Below are positions 51,561-59,589 of a DNA stretch of 64,000 nt, one piece after another. Position 1 is the first letter of the stretch, and each line of letters starts with the position of its first letter. The DNA is from VRUE01 sp963732225. Lineage in GTDB: Bacteria > Actinomycetota > Thermoleophilia > Solirubrobacterales > 70-9. Position numbers and translations under genes: made by a program. Under the pieces are notes generated by a model that saw only the letters and a list, made by a program, of their open reading frames with translations, was not told where the DNA came from and searched no databases. The stretch spans positions 992,001 to 1,056,000 of the forward strand of contig CAVSYR010000005.1 of NCBI GenBank assembly GCA_963732225.1, written 5' to 3'.

Positions 51561-52293
51561 CCCGGCGCTCACCCTCGCTGCGGTTGGTGAAGTCGGCAAG
51601 GGGTTCTTCCACGAACGCACGACACAGTCATGCCAGGCGAAGCCAAGCCACCTGTTCTGCTGGGACTGGGCGCGGGAACACATCGACCGCTACGGGACCC
51701 CGACGCTACAGCAGTTCGAACTCGTCGCGATCTCCGTCGTGCTTGGCTTCACGGTTGCCTTCGCACTGGCGCTGCTTGCGCATCGCCGCCGTTGGCTGAA
51801 GCCGCCGCTGCTGGCCGGGACCGGGATCCTCTACGCGGTCCCCAGCGTCGCCTTCTTCCTCTTGCTGCTGCCGATCACCGGCCGCGGTCGCGAGACCGCG
51901 ATCATCGCCCTCAGCGCTTACACGCTGCAGATCATCTACCGCAACGTCACCGTCGGCCTTGGCAACGTGCCCGAGTCGGCCAAGGACGCCGCCCGCGGCA
52001 TGGGCATGACCAAGCGCCAGATCCTCTGGCGGGTGGAGCTGCCCCTGGCCATACCGGAGATCATCGGCGGGCTGAGGATCGCCACGGTCAGCACCGTCGC
52101 GATCGCGACGCTGGCGGTCTTCGCCCACGCCGGTGGCCTCGGCACTCAGATCTACGGCGAAGCAAATCTCCATTTTCCGACCTCGATCGTCATCGCCGGG
52201 GGAATCGCGATGCTGATGGCGCTCACCTTTGACGCGATCCTGCTCACCATCCAGCGCTTCAGCACGCCCTGGCGCCGGGTGAGGTCGTCGTGA
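51553..52293 (+). CDS. Osmoprotectant ABC transporter permease 1
   Basis: ATG 51553 gives a 246-aa permease with the binding-protein-dependent transport signature NVPESAKDAARGMGMTKRQILWRVELPLAIPEIIGGL. About five helices; the N-terminal 45 residues include FHERTTQSCQAKPSHLFCWDWAREHIDRYG, a soluble addition. OpuCB-like. It overlaps both its neighbours, so the operon is strict. Confidence 0.9.
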   Translation: MASPALTLAAVGEVGKGFFHERTTQSCQAKPSHLFCWDWAREHIDRYGTPTLQQFELVAISVVLGFTVAFALALLAHRRRWLKPPLLAGTGILYAVPSVAFFLLLLPITGRGRETAIIALSAYTLQIIYRNVTVGLGNVPESAKDAARGMGMTKRQILWRVELPLAIPEIIGGLRIATVSTVAIATLAVFAHAGGLGTQIYGEANLHFPTSIVIAGGIAMLMALTFDAILLTIQRFSTPWRRVRSS

Positions 52294-53000
52294 TCCCCGT
52301 GCCCGTGCTCGCCTCATTCGGCGGCGCCTTCGAATTCATCTTCACGCCGCAGACCTCCAACGTCACCGGCGGCAAAGGCGTCGGCGGCCTCCATCAGGTG
52401 GCCGAACTCGCGCTCACCCAGCTCGAGGTGACGGTGCTTGCCCTGGCCCTGGCCCTGGTGATCGCCCTGCCGGCAGGCCTGTACTTCGGTCACAGGGGAA
52501 CCGGAGAACTGCTCGCGATCGGCCTCGGCAACGCCGGCCGCGCGGTCCCCGAGCTGGCGCTGATCGCGCTGATGGCGGCCGTGATCGGGGTCGGGTTGCT
52601 CAACCTCACCGTCGCCCTGGCCATTCTCGGCATACCACCGATCCTGACCAACACCTTCGTCGGCATCCGCGAGGTCGACCGCGCCAGCGTCGAAGCCGCC
52701 CGCGGCATCGGCATGACCGAGTTCGAGATCGTGCGCAAGGTCGAGGCGCCGATGGCGATACCAAGCATCTTCACCGGCATTCGCACGGCAACTATCAACA
52801 TCGTCGCCACCGCGACGATCGCGCCGCTGGCCGGAGTGGCGACGCTCGGCGAATTCATCATCGGCGAAAACGTCTACGGCGACAACGGGGTGTTGGCAGG
52901 GGCGATCCTGGTTGCCCTCCTAGCCCTGGCCCTTGAGTTTGGGCTCGCCGCAATTCAACGTCGGCTCACTTCGAAAGGCTTGAAGCTGACCCCTGTATGA
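52290..53000 (+). CDS. Osmoprotectant ABC transporter permease 2
   Basis: A 236-aa OpuCD-like permease: LAELALTQLEVTVLALALALVIALPAGLYFGHRG, GRAVPELALIALMAAVIGVGL and the EAA-type loop REVDRASVEAARGIGMTEFEIVRKVEAPMAIPSIFTGI. Starts GTG 52290 with a 4-bp overlap. Two permeases, one ATPase and a binding protein make a complete importer. Confidence 0.9.
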   Translation: MIPVPVLASFGGAFEFIFTPQTSNVTGGKGVGGLHQVAELALTQLEVTVLALALALVIALPAGLYFGHRGTGELLAIGLGNAGRAVPELALIALMAAVIGVGLLNLTVALAILGIPPILTNTFVGIREVDRASVEAARGIGMTEFEIVRKVEAPMAIPSIFTGIRTATINIVATATIAPLAGVATLGEFIIGENVYGDNGVLAGAILVALLALALEFGLAAIQRRLTSKGLKLTPV

Positions 53001-53034
53001 GTCTCGTCCACGTAAACGACAAGAGAGGAATCAA

Positions 53035-54024
53035 ATGAGGTCCAAGTCCACTCGTCTGCGGGCAGCCGCCGCCTTGCTGTTCGCGCTCGCCCTCAGCCTC
53101 AGCGTTGCCGCCTGCGGCAGCAGCAGTGACGACAGCAGCTCCACAGAAGGGGGCGAAGGCGGTGCGGGTGCGATCGTCTCCAATCCCGAAAACGGCAAGG
53201 TCAGCCTGACGATCGGCTCGAAGAACTTCCCCGAACAGGAAATCCTTGGGGAAATCTACGCGCAGGCCCTGAAAGCGGCCGGCTACAAGACCAAGAGCGA
53301 CCTCAACCTCGGCTCTGAAACCGTGGCCCTCAAGGCGGTCAAATCCGGGACCATCTCCGGCTACCCCGAGTACGCGAGCACAGCCCTGACCTCGTTCTTC
53401 GGCCTCGAACCGGAAGAAGTCCCGTCCGACGCCACCGAAGCCTGGGAAAAGTCGAACGAAGAATTCGAAAAAGAAGGTCTCACCGCTTTCGAACCGACGC
53501 CGTTCGCCAGCGCCAACGCGGTTGGGCTGCTCAAGACAACCGCTGAAAAATACGACCTGAAAACCATCTCCGACCTCGAAGGGGTCTCCGAAGAACTGTC
53601 CCTGTACGGGTCGCCGGAGTGTCGCCAGCGAATCGACTGCCTGGCGGGGCTGGAAGAACTGTACGGCCTGAAATTCAAGTCATTCCACCCGGTCGACATC
53701 AGCCTCCGCTACACCGTGCTCGAAAAGGGCCAGGCTGATCTCTCGATCCTCTTCACCACCGATCCACAGCTCTCGGCGGAAAAGAACAAGTTCGTCATCC
53801 TCGAAGACGACAAGCACGTCTTCCCGGCCGGCAACGTCATCTTCGTCACCAAGAAGTCGACGGCGGAAAAGGCCGGGCCGGACTACGAAAAGACAATTCT
53901 CGAGGTCCAGAAGGGCCTCACGCTTCCGGTCATGCAGGAGCTCGACGCCCGGGTCGAACTCGAAAAGCAGACGCCGAAGGAAGCAGCCGCGGCATACCTG
54001 AAGTCAGCCGGCTACACCGGCTGA
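53035..54024 (+). CDS. Osmoprotectant ABC transporter substrate-binding lipoprotein
   Basis: A 329-aa OpuAC-family protein: lipobox LSLSVAACGSS (Cys near 26), then GKVSLTIGSKNFPEQEILGEIYAQALKAAGYKTKSDLNLGS. The sequence ISGYPEYASTALTSFFGLEP and FTTDPQLSAEKNKFVILEDDKHVFPAGNVIFV match choline/betaine-binding members (aromatic box). It lies 34 bp after the second permease with a ribosome site GAGAGGAA. Confidence 0.92.
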   Translation: MRSKSTRLRAAAALLFALALSLSVAACGSSSDDSSSTEGGEGGAGAIVSNPENGKVSLTIGSKNFPEQEILGEIYAQALKAAGYKTKSDLNLGSETVALKAVKSGTISGYPEYASTALTSFFGLEPEEVPSDATEAWEKSNEEFEKEGLTAFEPTPFASANAVGLLKTTAEKYDLKTISDLEGVSEELSLYGSPECRQRIDCLAGLEELYGLKFKSFHPVDISLRYTVLEKGQADLSILFTTDPQLSAEKNKFVILEDDKHVFPAGNVIFVTKKSTAEKAGPDYEKTILEVQKGLTLPVMQELDARVELEKQTPKEAAAAYLKSAGYTG

Positions 54025-55253
54025 GCAACCGCCCGCTCCTTCGCCCGGGACTCGATCCGGGCGAAGGAGAGCCGGGCCGCCCAAGCTGCCGAGAGGCCTG
54101 AGATGGCGGCGAGCACGAGGGCCCAGCGCGGGTCGTAGGCCTGGGATAGCCAGCCGGCCAGGGGGCCGCCGATTGGGGTTGAGCCGAGGAAGACGACTGA
54201 GTAGAGGGACATCACCCGGCCGCGCATGTGGGGGGTTACGGCCAGTTGGAGTGAGGAGTTGATGGTTGCGGCGAAGGTGACTGAGGCGGCGCCCAGCAGG
54301 ACTAGGGCGGCGATCTCTACTGCCATCCCCGGCGCCACGGCGGCCAGGAGCGCTGCACCGCCGAAGGCTAGAGCGGCGCCGGCGATTAGGCGGGGGCTGG
54401 TGCGGCCGTGGGAGCCAGTTACTAGGGCGCCGGCCACGGAGCCGATCGCCATCGCTGAGACCAGTGCGGCGTAGACGCCGGCACCGCCGCCGAAGCTGAA
54501 GCGGGCCAGCAGCGGCAGGATCACCTGGAAGTTGAAGCCGAAGGTGCCGACCAGGGCCATCAGTGCCAGCGGCACGGCCAGCTCGGGCGTGGCGCGGACG
54601 TAGCGCAGGCCGGCGCGGATCGCGCCGCGCTCGCGCGTCGCCCGCGGGCCGCTGCGCAGCTTGCTCGGGTCCATTCCCCAGAGGGCGAAGATCATCGCGC
54701 CGAAGGAGAGCGTGTTGACGGCGAAGCAGGGACCGACGCCGAGCCCGGCAATCAGCAGGCCGGCGAAGGCGGGGCCGACGAGGCGGGCCGACTGCACGAT
54801 CACGCTGTTGAGGCTGACCGCGTTGACCACCCGGTCGGCTCCGACCATCTCGATCGCGAAGCTCTGCCGGGTTGGGTTGTCGACCGCGTTGACGCTGCCC
54901 ATCGCGAAGACGGCGAGGTAGACCATCCAGGGCGCGGCAACGCCGGCCTCGGTGACGATGAAGAGGCCGAGCGCGGGAATCGCCATCAGCGCCTGCGTCG
55001 CGATCAGCAGCTTGCGCTTTGAGAAGCGGTCGGCGAGCAGTCCGCCCCAGGCGCCGAAGAGCAGCATCGGCAGGAACTGCAGCGCTGTGGTCAAGCCGAC
55101 GGCGAGGCCGCTGCCGGTGAGGCTGAGCACCAGCCAAAGTGCCGCCACCGTCTGCATCCAGGTCCCAGACAGCGAGACCAGCTGGCCGACGAAGTAGCGG
55201 CGGTAGTTGGGGACGGAGAGAGAAGAGAAGCTGCGCCGTAGACCCGCGCTCAC
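54012..55253 (-). CDS. MFS transporter, EntS/MefA-like
   Basis: A 413-aa major facilitator with 12 helices: LSVPNYRRYFVGQLVSLSGTWMQTVAALWLVLSLTGSGLAVGL (helix 1) and the cytoplasmic loop GGLLADRFSKRKLLIATQALMA. PF05977 (MFS_3) type exporters of siderophores or drugs fit best. It overlaps the upstream marR gene by 4 bp, so expression is probably tuned by the encoded regulator. The substrate is unknown. Confidence 0.9.
   Translation of the reverse strand: MSAGLRRSFSSLSVPNYRRYFVGQLVSLSGTWMQTVAALWLVLSLTGSGLAVGLTTALQFLPMLLFGAWGGLLADRFSKRKLLIATQALMAIPALGLFIVTEAGVAAPWMVYLAVFAMGSVNAVDNPTRQSFAIEMVGADRVVNAVSLNSVIVQSARLVGPAFAGLLIAGLGVGPCFAVNTLSFGAMIFALWGMDPSKLRSGPRATRERGAIRAGLRYVRATPELAVPLALMALVGTFGFNFQVILPLLARFSFGGGAGVYAALVSAMAIGSVAGALVTGSHGRTSPRLIAGAALAFGGAALLAAVAPGMAVEIAALVLLGAASVTFAATINSSLQLAVTPHMRGRVMSLYSVVFLGSTPIGGPLAGWLSQAYDPRWALVLAAISGLSAAWAARLSFARIESRAKERAVAQPV
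54036..54069. terminator. 13-bp hairpin at the converging gene ends
   Basis: CTCCTTCGCCCGG (54036-54048) and CCGGGCGAAGGAG (54057-54069) are perfect arms around 8 bp. It lies 12 bp after the binding-protein stop and inside the last codons of the converging MFS gene. It may stop the OpuC transcript, though no U-run follows. Confidence 0.45.
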
Positions 55254-55720
55254 GAACTACCACCGCGCTTGCCGCGCGGCTCTTCCAGCATCTGCTCGAG
55301 GATCTCCGCCGCCCGCTCCAGGGCGGCGACGTCTTCGGCCGGAAGGTCGCGCATGCGCTTCGCCAGGTAGGCGTTCTTGCGACCGCGCAGGCGCCGCAGG
55401 CGCTCGCGCCCGACAGCGTTGACGCTGACCAGGGAGCTGCGGCCGTCGCTGGGGTCGGGCGTGCGCTCGACCAACCCCTCCCGCTCGAGACAGCCAAGCG
55501 TGCGGGTGACGGTCGGCCGCTTGACTTGCTCGAGCTCGGCAAGCTCGCTGGGCGTCAGCGGACCGTGCCGCTCGATCGTGGCCAGCGCCGCAGTCGAGGT
55601 CGGCGTCAGCCCGTTCGCCTCGGCAGCCGCCTCCTGCCGCAGCCGCCGCGCGGTGCGCACGATCCCCAGTCGCAGTCGAGCGGCGGCGTCAGTAAGAGTG
55701 GTGTCGGTCCTTGGCGGCAT
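55250..55720 (-). CDS. MarR-family transcriptional regulator
   Basis: A 156-aa winged-helix regulator: LTPTSTAALATIERHGPLTPSELAELEQVKRPTVTRTLGCLEREGLVERTPDPSDGRSSLVSVNAVG (DNA-binding helix and wing with Asp-Gly-Arg). It is cotranscribed with the MFS exporter. A likely operator (55738-55752) lies right before its start, and the divergent ABC exporter shares the same region. Confidence 0.92.
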   Translation of the reverse strand: MPPRTDTTLTDAAARLRLGIVRTARRLRQEAAAEANGLTPTSTAALATIERHGPLTPSELAELEQVKRPTVTRTLGCLEREGLVERTPDPSDGRSSLVSVNAVGRERLRRLRGRKNAYLAKRMRDLPAEDVAALERAAEILEQMLEEPRGKRGGSS

Positions 55721-55737
55721 TGATTAGCTTAGATAAT

Positions 55738-55752
55738 TAGTTTAGCAAACTA
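55738..55752. promoter_or_regulatory. MarR-type operator candidate
   Basis: TAGTTTAGCAAACTA is an inverted repeat with 6-bp arms and 3-bp centre, AT rich, 18 bp upstream of the MarR gene start. MarR-family proteins commonly bind such AT-rich palindromes to repress their own operon. Confidence 0.6.
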
Positions 55753-55754
55753 CT

Positions 55755-55801
55755 TTCCGGTGCGCCTTATGAACGCTCACAGTGCATAAGGCGCACCGGA
55801 A
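55755..55801. repeat. 17-bp inverted repeat in the MarR/ABC divergent gap
   Basis: Exact arms TTCCGGTGCGCCTTATG (55755-55771) and CATAAGGCGCACCGGAA (55785-55801) flank a 13-bp spacer. It starts 3 bp past the MarR operator candidate and ends 36 bp before the ABC gene. It could be the operator of another regulator or a transcript hairpin. Confidence 0.75.
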
Positions 55802-55836
55802 GGGCCGATCGTTACTTTTGGGTAGATTTGGAGGGA

Positions 55837-56757
55837 GTGAGTGAGGTAGCGATCAGCGTCAGGGGGCTGCGCAAGTCCTACGGTGAGCACGAGGCCGTGA
55901 GCGGAATCGACTTCGAGGTCGGCAGCGGCGAGGTCTTCGGCTTCCTCGGCCCCAACGGGGCCGGCAAGACGACCACGATCGAGATCCTCGAGGGCTACCG
56001 CGAGCGCAGCGGCGGCGAGGTCGAGGTGCTCGGCGTCGACCCCGGCGAGCCGACGCGCGAGTGGCGCAGCCGCGTCGGCCTGGTCCTGCAGGAGTGCGAG
56101 CTCGACCCGCTGCTGACCGTGCGCGAGGCGGTCTCGCTCTTCGCCACCTTCTACCCCGCGCCGCGCCCGGTCGAGGAGACGATCGAGCTGACCGGCCTGG
56201 CGGAGAAGCGCGAGGCGCGGATCGGCTCGCTCTCCGGTGGCCAGAAACGCCGCGTCGACGTCGCGATCGGGATCATCGGCGACCCCGACCTGATCTTCCT
56301 CGACGAGCCGACGACCGGCTTCGACCCGACCGCCCGCCGCGACGCCTGGAACATGATCGAGGGGCTGAAGGAACTCGGCAAGACCGTCTTCCTCACCACC
56401 CACTACATGGACGAGGCCGAGCACCTCGCCGACCGGGTGGCGATCCTGCGCGAAGGCCGGATCGTCGCCCAGGGCCCGATGAAGGAGCTGAGCGCCAGCC
56501 TCGGCCGCCGCACCGTGATCGGCTTCCGCCTCAACGGCGGCCTCGATGCCGAGGACGTGCGCTCCTGCGTCTCGGCGACGCCGCAGGTTGCCGGCGATGA
56601 GATCAGCATCGAGACCGAGCAGCCGCAGGGCGACCTCTACCGCCTGCTGGCGCTGGCCGAGCAGCGCGGCGTCGCGCTCGAGGACCTCGAGGTGCGCAAG
56701 CCGAGCCTCGAGGACATCTTCCTCGACCTCACCCGCGACCAGGAGCGGCGGTCGTGA
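55837..56757 (+). CDS. ABC-2 type exporter ATP-binding protein
   Basis: GTG 55837 is preferred (a purine-rich GGAGGGA lies right before it); TTG 55828 is another option. The roughly 306-aa ATPase has Walker A GPNGAGKTTT, signature LSGGQKRRVDVAIG, Walker B DLIFLDEPTTGFD and a C-terminal domain (about 220-305) typical of drug-exporting DrrA-like proteins. It overlaps the permease gene by 4 bp. It faces the marR/MFS operon across a 115-bp gap. Confidence 0.9.
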   Translation: MSEVAISVRGLRKSYGEHEAVSGIDFEVGSGEVFGFLGPNGAGKTTTIEILEGYRERSGGEVEVLGVDPGEPTREWRSRVGLVLQECELDPLLTVREAVSLFATFYPAPRPVEETIELTGLAEKREARIGSLSGGQKRRVDVAIGIIGDPDLIFLDEPTTGFDPTARRDAWNMIEGLKELGKTVFLTTHYMDEAEHLADRVAILREGRIVAQGPMKELSASLGRRTVIGFRLNGGLDAEDVRSCVSATPQVAGDEISIETEQPQGDLYRLLALAEQRGVALEDLEVRKPSLEDIFLDLTRDQERRS

Positions 56758-57548
56758 GCGAGCGCCGCATCGTCCTCGCCCAGGCCCGCGCCGCGATCGT
56801 CGTCGCGCTGCGCACGCCGCGGGCGCTCGTCTTCACCTTCCTCTTCCCGCTGATCTTCCTCATCCTCTTCAACTCGATCTTCATCAAGGGCGGCGACCAG
56901 ACCGTCACCCTGCCGACCGGGCTGAAGCTGAGCGCCCAGGCCTACTTCATGGCCGGGATCACCGCCTACTCGATCTCGCTCTCGACCTTCACCACCCTCG
57001 CCGTCTCAATCACCACCCAGCGCGAGCGCGGCCAGCTGAAGCGGCTGCGCGGCACGCCGATGCCGGCCTGGACCTTCATCGTCGCCCAGGTCCTGCGCGC
57101 CACCGCGCAGGCGCTGGCGATGACCGTGCTGCTGGTCGCGATCGGCGTGCTCGCCTACGGGGTCGAGTTCCCCGGCTCGAGCTTCATCGGCTTCCTCGTC
57201 TACGTCGCCCTCGGCACGGCGACGCTCTGCACGCTCGGCATCGCCCTCACCCCCTTCACGCCCACGGTCGACGCCGCCTCCACGATCGCTCCCTTCAGCG
57301 TCGTCATCCTCGCCTTCGTCTCCGGCGTCTGGATCCCGATCGACCAGCTCCCCCACTGGCTCGAACAGGTCGGCCGCATCTTCCCCCTCTTCCACCTCGC
57401 CGTCGGCCTGCAGAGCACCCTCTCCCCCGAAGCCAGCGGCCTCGGCCTGGAAGGCGGCAACGTCGCCGTCCTCGCCGCCTGGGCCCTGGCCGGCATCTGG
57501 GTCGCCACCCGCCGTTTTCGCTGGGAGCCGCAGGCGGGGACGGGGTGA
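56754..57548 (+). CDS. ABC-2 type exporter permease
   Basis: A 264-aa DrrB-like permease with six helices: RALVFTFLFPLIFLILFNSIF, YFMAGITAYSISLSTFTTLAVSITTQRERGQLKRLRGTPMPAWTFI (family loop), LAMTVLLVAIGVLAYGV, FIGFLVYVALGTATLCTLGIAL, IAPFSVVILAFVSGVWIPI and a C-terminal helix. With the ATPase it forms an exporter of a lipophilic compound. The 3' end is followed by about 80 bp before the tRNA-like RNA. Confidence 0.9.
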   Translation: MSERRIVLAQARAAIVVALRTPRALVFTFLFPLIFLILFNSIFIKGGDQTVTLPTGLKLSAQAYFMAGITAYSISLSTFTTLAVSITTQRERGQLKRLRGTPMPAWTFIVAQVLRATAQALAMTVLLVAIGVLAYGVEFPGSSFIGFLVYVALGTATLCTLGIALTPFTPTVDAASTIAPFSVVILAFVSGVWIPIDQLPHWLEQVGRIFPLFHLAVGLQSTLSPEASGLGLEGGNVAVLAAWALAGIWVATRRFRWEPQAGTG

Positions 57549-57630
57549 AAGCACACGGAAATGTCAATTCACCGTGTCAATTGAGTGACATCGCTCTCGA
57601 AGCGAATTTCCGCGGCTAGCATCGCCCGCA
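57549..57630 (+). promoter_or_regulatory. Upstream region of tRNA-like RNA copy 1
   Basis: The block 57603-57630 matches 61590-61617 of copy 2 in 24 of 28 bases and includes TAGCAT (57617-57622), a plausible -10 box 8 bp before the RNA start. Upstream are a 13-bp-phased direct repeat TGTCAATT (57562 and 57575) and the inverted repeat TGTCA/TGACA (57575-57590), possible operator half-sites not shared with copy 2. No good -35 box was found. Confidence 0.45.
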
Positions 57631-57719
57631 GGAGGGTGAAGGGGATGGGTATTCCCAGACGATCGACACTCGTTCTGTCCGGTTAACCACCGGATCCGGT
57701 TCGAGTCCGGCGCCCTCCG
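57631..57719 (+). tRNA. tRNA-like RNA copy 1, 8/4 cloverleaf, anticodon GAC
   Basis: The 89 nt fold as a type II cloverleaf. Acceptor GGAGGGUG/CGCCCUCC (8 bp with one G-U), D stem GGGGAU/AUUCCC with loop GGGU, anticodon stem ACGA/UCGU extended past a bulged U by AG/CU, loop UCGACAC (anticodon GAC at 57665-57667, C at position 33), variable arm UCCGGU-UAACC-ACCGGA, T arm CCGG-UUCGAGU-CCGG (4 bp). G73 is followed by CA; CCA is not encoded. An 8/4 acceptor-T composition is known for allo-tRNAs, mostly serine type. The decoding role is uncertain because position 33 is not U. Confidence 0.7.
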
Positions 57720-57731
57720 CAAAGATCCAAG

Positions 57732-57835
57732 GGAGCAGGTCGAGTCAGGTGGTACCCTTCGATTAGAGCGGGTGTCAGCCGTCTGGAGGTACCCGCGGGG
57801 TGGTTCCCCGCATCAACCTAGACTCGACCCGCTCC
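57732..57835 (+). ncRNA. 3' structured domain of tRNA-like RNA copy 1
   Basis: A 15-nt closing helix P1 (57732-57746 with 57821-57835, one A-C mismatch) encloses two hairpins. P2 begins GGUA (57751) and ends UACC (57793); P3 is GCGGGG-UGGUU-CCCCGC (57795-57811). Within P2, 57765-57786 is complementary to the cloverleaf anticodon arm 57655-57676 over 22 nt with two mismatches and a few G-U pairs. The domain follows the cloverleaf by 12 nt and is therefore in the same primary transcript. Confidence 0.65.
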
Positions 57836-57853
57836 GGCGGGTCTTGTCGTTTT
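57826..57853 (+). terminator. Terminator competing with P1, copy 1
   Basis: GACCCGC and GCGGGUC pair around four nt and are followed by UUGUCGUUUU. The 5' arm uses bases that also form the 3' strand of P1, so terminator and P1 cannot both form. Confidence 0.65.
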
Positions 57854-57989
57854 AGAGATCAAGCAGGAACGGGCTGAACCGGGGAGAACGAGTAGCGGGT
57901 AGGCCTTCCGTCCAGACCCGTCAACTTCTTTCAAGCCTTAACGGCGCTCGCCGACGAGTTTGTGAGGCCGCAAGCGGCCCATTTTCGGC

Positions 57990-59575
57990 ATGGCAATCCC
58001 GACGGCGACACCGAGCGCTTCGACGCCGAAGCGGCACCGCCGCCACCGGCACAAGCACGTCTGGAAGGACAAGCACTACCGCTGGGTACCCGACGGCGAC
58101 TGCGGCTGGCGGGTCCAGAGCTACGTCGTCCGCCACAAGCACAAGCCCCGCCGCGGCCACCACCGCGGCCCCGGGCCCAGGCCGGCCGACCGCTGCGCGC
58201 CGGCCGTCGCGATCGACCGCGATCCCCGCCCGCGCCGGCGCCTACCAGGGACCGTTCGGACCTGCGCAGGCCAAGCGGCTGCTGGAACGCGCCGGCTTCG
58301 GGCCGCTACCGGGACAGGCCGAGCAGCTCGCCAGCTTGGGCCTGGTCGGCGCGGTCCAGTCGCTGACCCGACCCAGCGGCGCCGCGGCGCTGCACGGTCC
58401 GGCCCCGGTCGACGACGACAACAACCCGATCGCTCCCGCCGACTCCTACGGCCACGACCACCTCTGGTTCCTCGACCGCATGGTGCGCACCGACCAGCCG
58501 CTGGTCGAGCGGATGGCGCTCGTCTTCCACGACTGGTTCGCCACCTCCAACGCCGGCGTCTCCCGCCAGCAGCAGATGATCGACCAGTCGAACCTCTTCC
58601 GCTCCGCCTGCTTCGGCTCCTTCCTCGACCTCTTCAAGGCGGTCACCGTCGACCCGGCGATGCTGCAGTGGCTGAACGGCGCCGAAAACACCAAGCAGGC
58701 GCCAAACGAGAACTACGGCCGCGAGATGATGGAGCTGTTCTCGCTCGGCGCCGACCGCGGCGCCTACACGGAGGACGACATCCGCGAACAGGCACGGGCG
58801 CTTGACCGGCTGGGACTACGAATGGTCGAATGAGCTCGGCGCCCACAACTTCCACTTCAACCCCAAACGCCACGACACCGGCACCAAGACCGTCTTCGGC
58901 CGCAGCGGCAACTGGAGCTGGGAAGACGCCTGCCGGCTCTGCGTCGAGAACCCCCTCCACCCCTCCTTCTTCGTCGAGAAGCTCTGGAGCTACTTCGTCC
59001 CGCAGCCGCCCTCGGCCGGCGTCCGAGACGGCCTGATCAGGACCTATCAGGGCTCCGGCTGGGCGATCCGCCCGGTGCTGGAGGCGATCCTGCTCAGCCC
59101 CGACCTCTACGAAGGCCCGCCGATGGTGAAGCCGCCGGTCGTGCAGCTGGCCGGCATGCTGCGCGCGACCGGCCGCTACATCGACACCTACTCCTGGGTC
59201 TGGCTCTGCGAGGAGGCCGGGCAGCAGCTCTTCTGGCCGCCCAATGTCTCCGGCTGGGACGACACCCGCTGGCTCGACACCTCGCGCATGCGGGCCCGCT
59301 GGAACATCGTCGACTACGTGCTCGACAACATCTCGGTCGACGCCTGGAACGGCGAATACAGCGCCACCGAGAGCGCCGAAGAAGCGCTGGGCCGGGCGCT
59401 GGCCTCCTGGGGCTCGCCGAACCTGCGCGAAGAGCACCGGACCGAGCTGCTCGACTTCGCCCAGCGCAGCGAGAAACTCGCGACCGCCAAATGGCAGCAG
59501 GGGCCCTACCGGGCGATGCGCCAGAACGCCCTGCTGCAGCTGATCGGCGTCAGCCCCGACCTGATCATGCAATGA
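57990..59575 (+). pseudogene. DUF1800-family protein, broken by two frameshifts
   Basis: Three reading frames together encode a DUF1800 protein. Frame one from ATG 57990 gives a Lys/His/Arg-rich start (KRHRRHRHKHVWKDKHYRWV). A shift at about 58195-58240 leads to YQGPFGPAQAKRLLERAGFGPLPG and FLDRMVRTDQPLVERMALVFHDWFATSNAGV and NENYGREMMELFSLG; a second at about 58801, where one T appears extra, leads to TGWDYEWSNELGAHNFHFNPKRHD ... WPPNVSGWDD to the stop. DUF1800 and DUF1501 are usual partners, of unknown role. The breaks look like single-base errors. Confidence 0.8.
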
Positions 59576-59589
59576 GGGAGCGCTGAACG

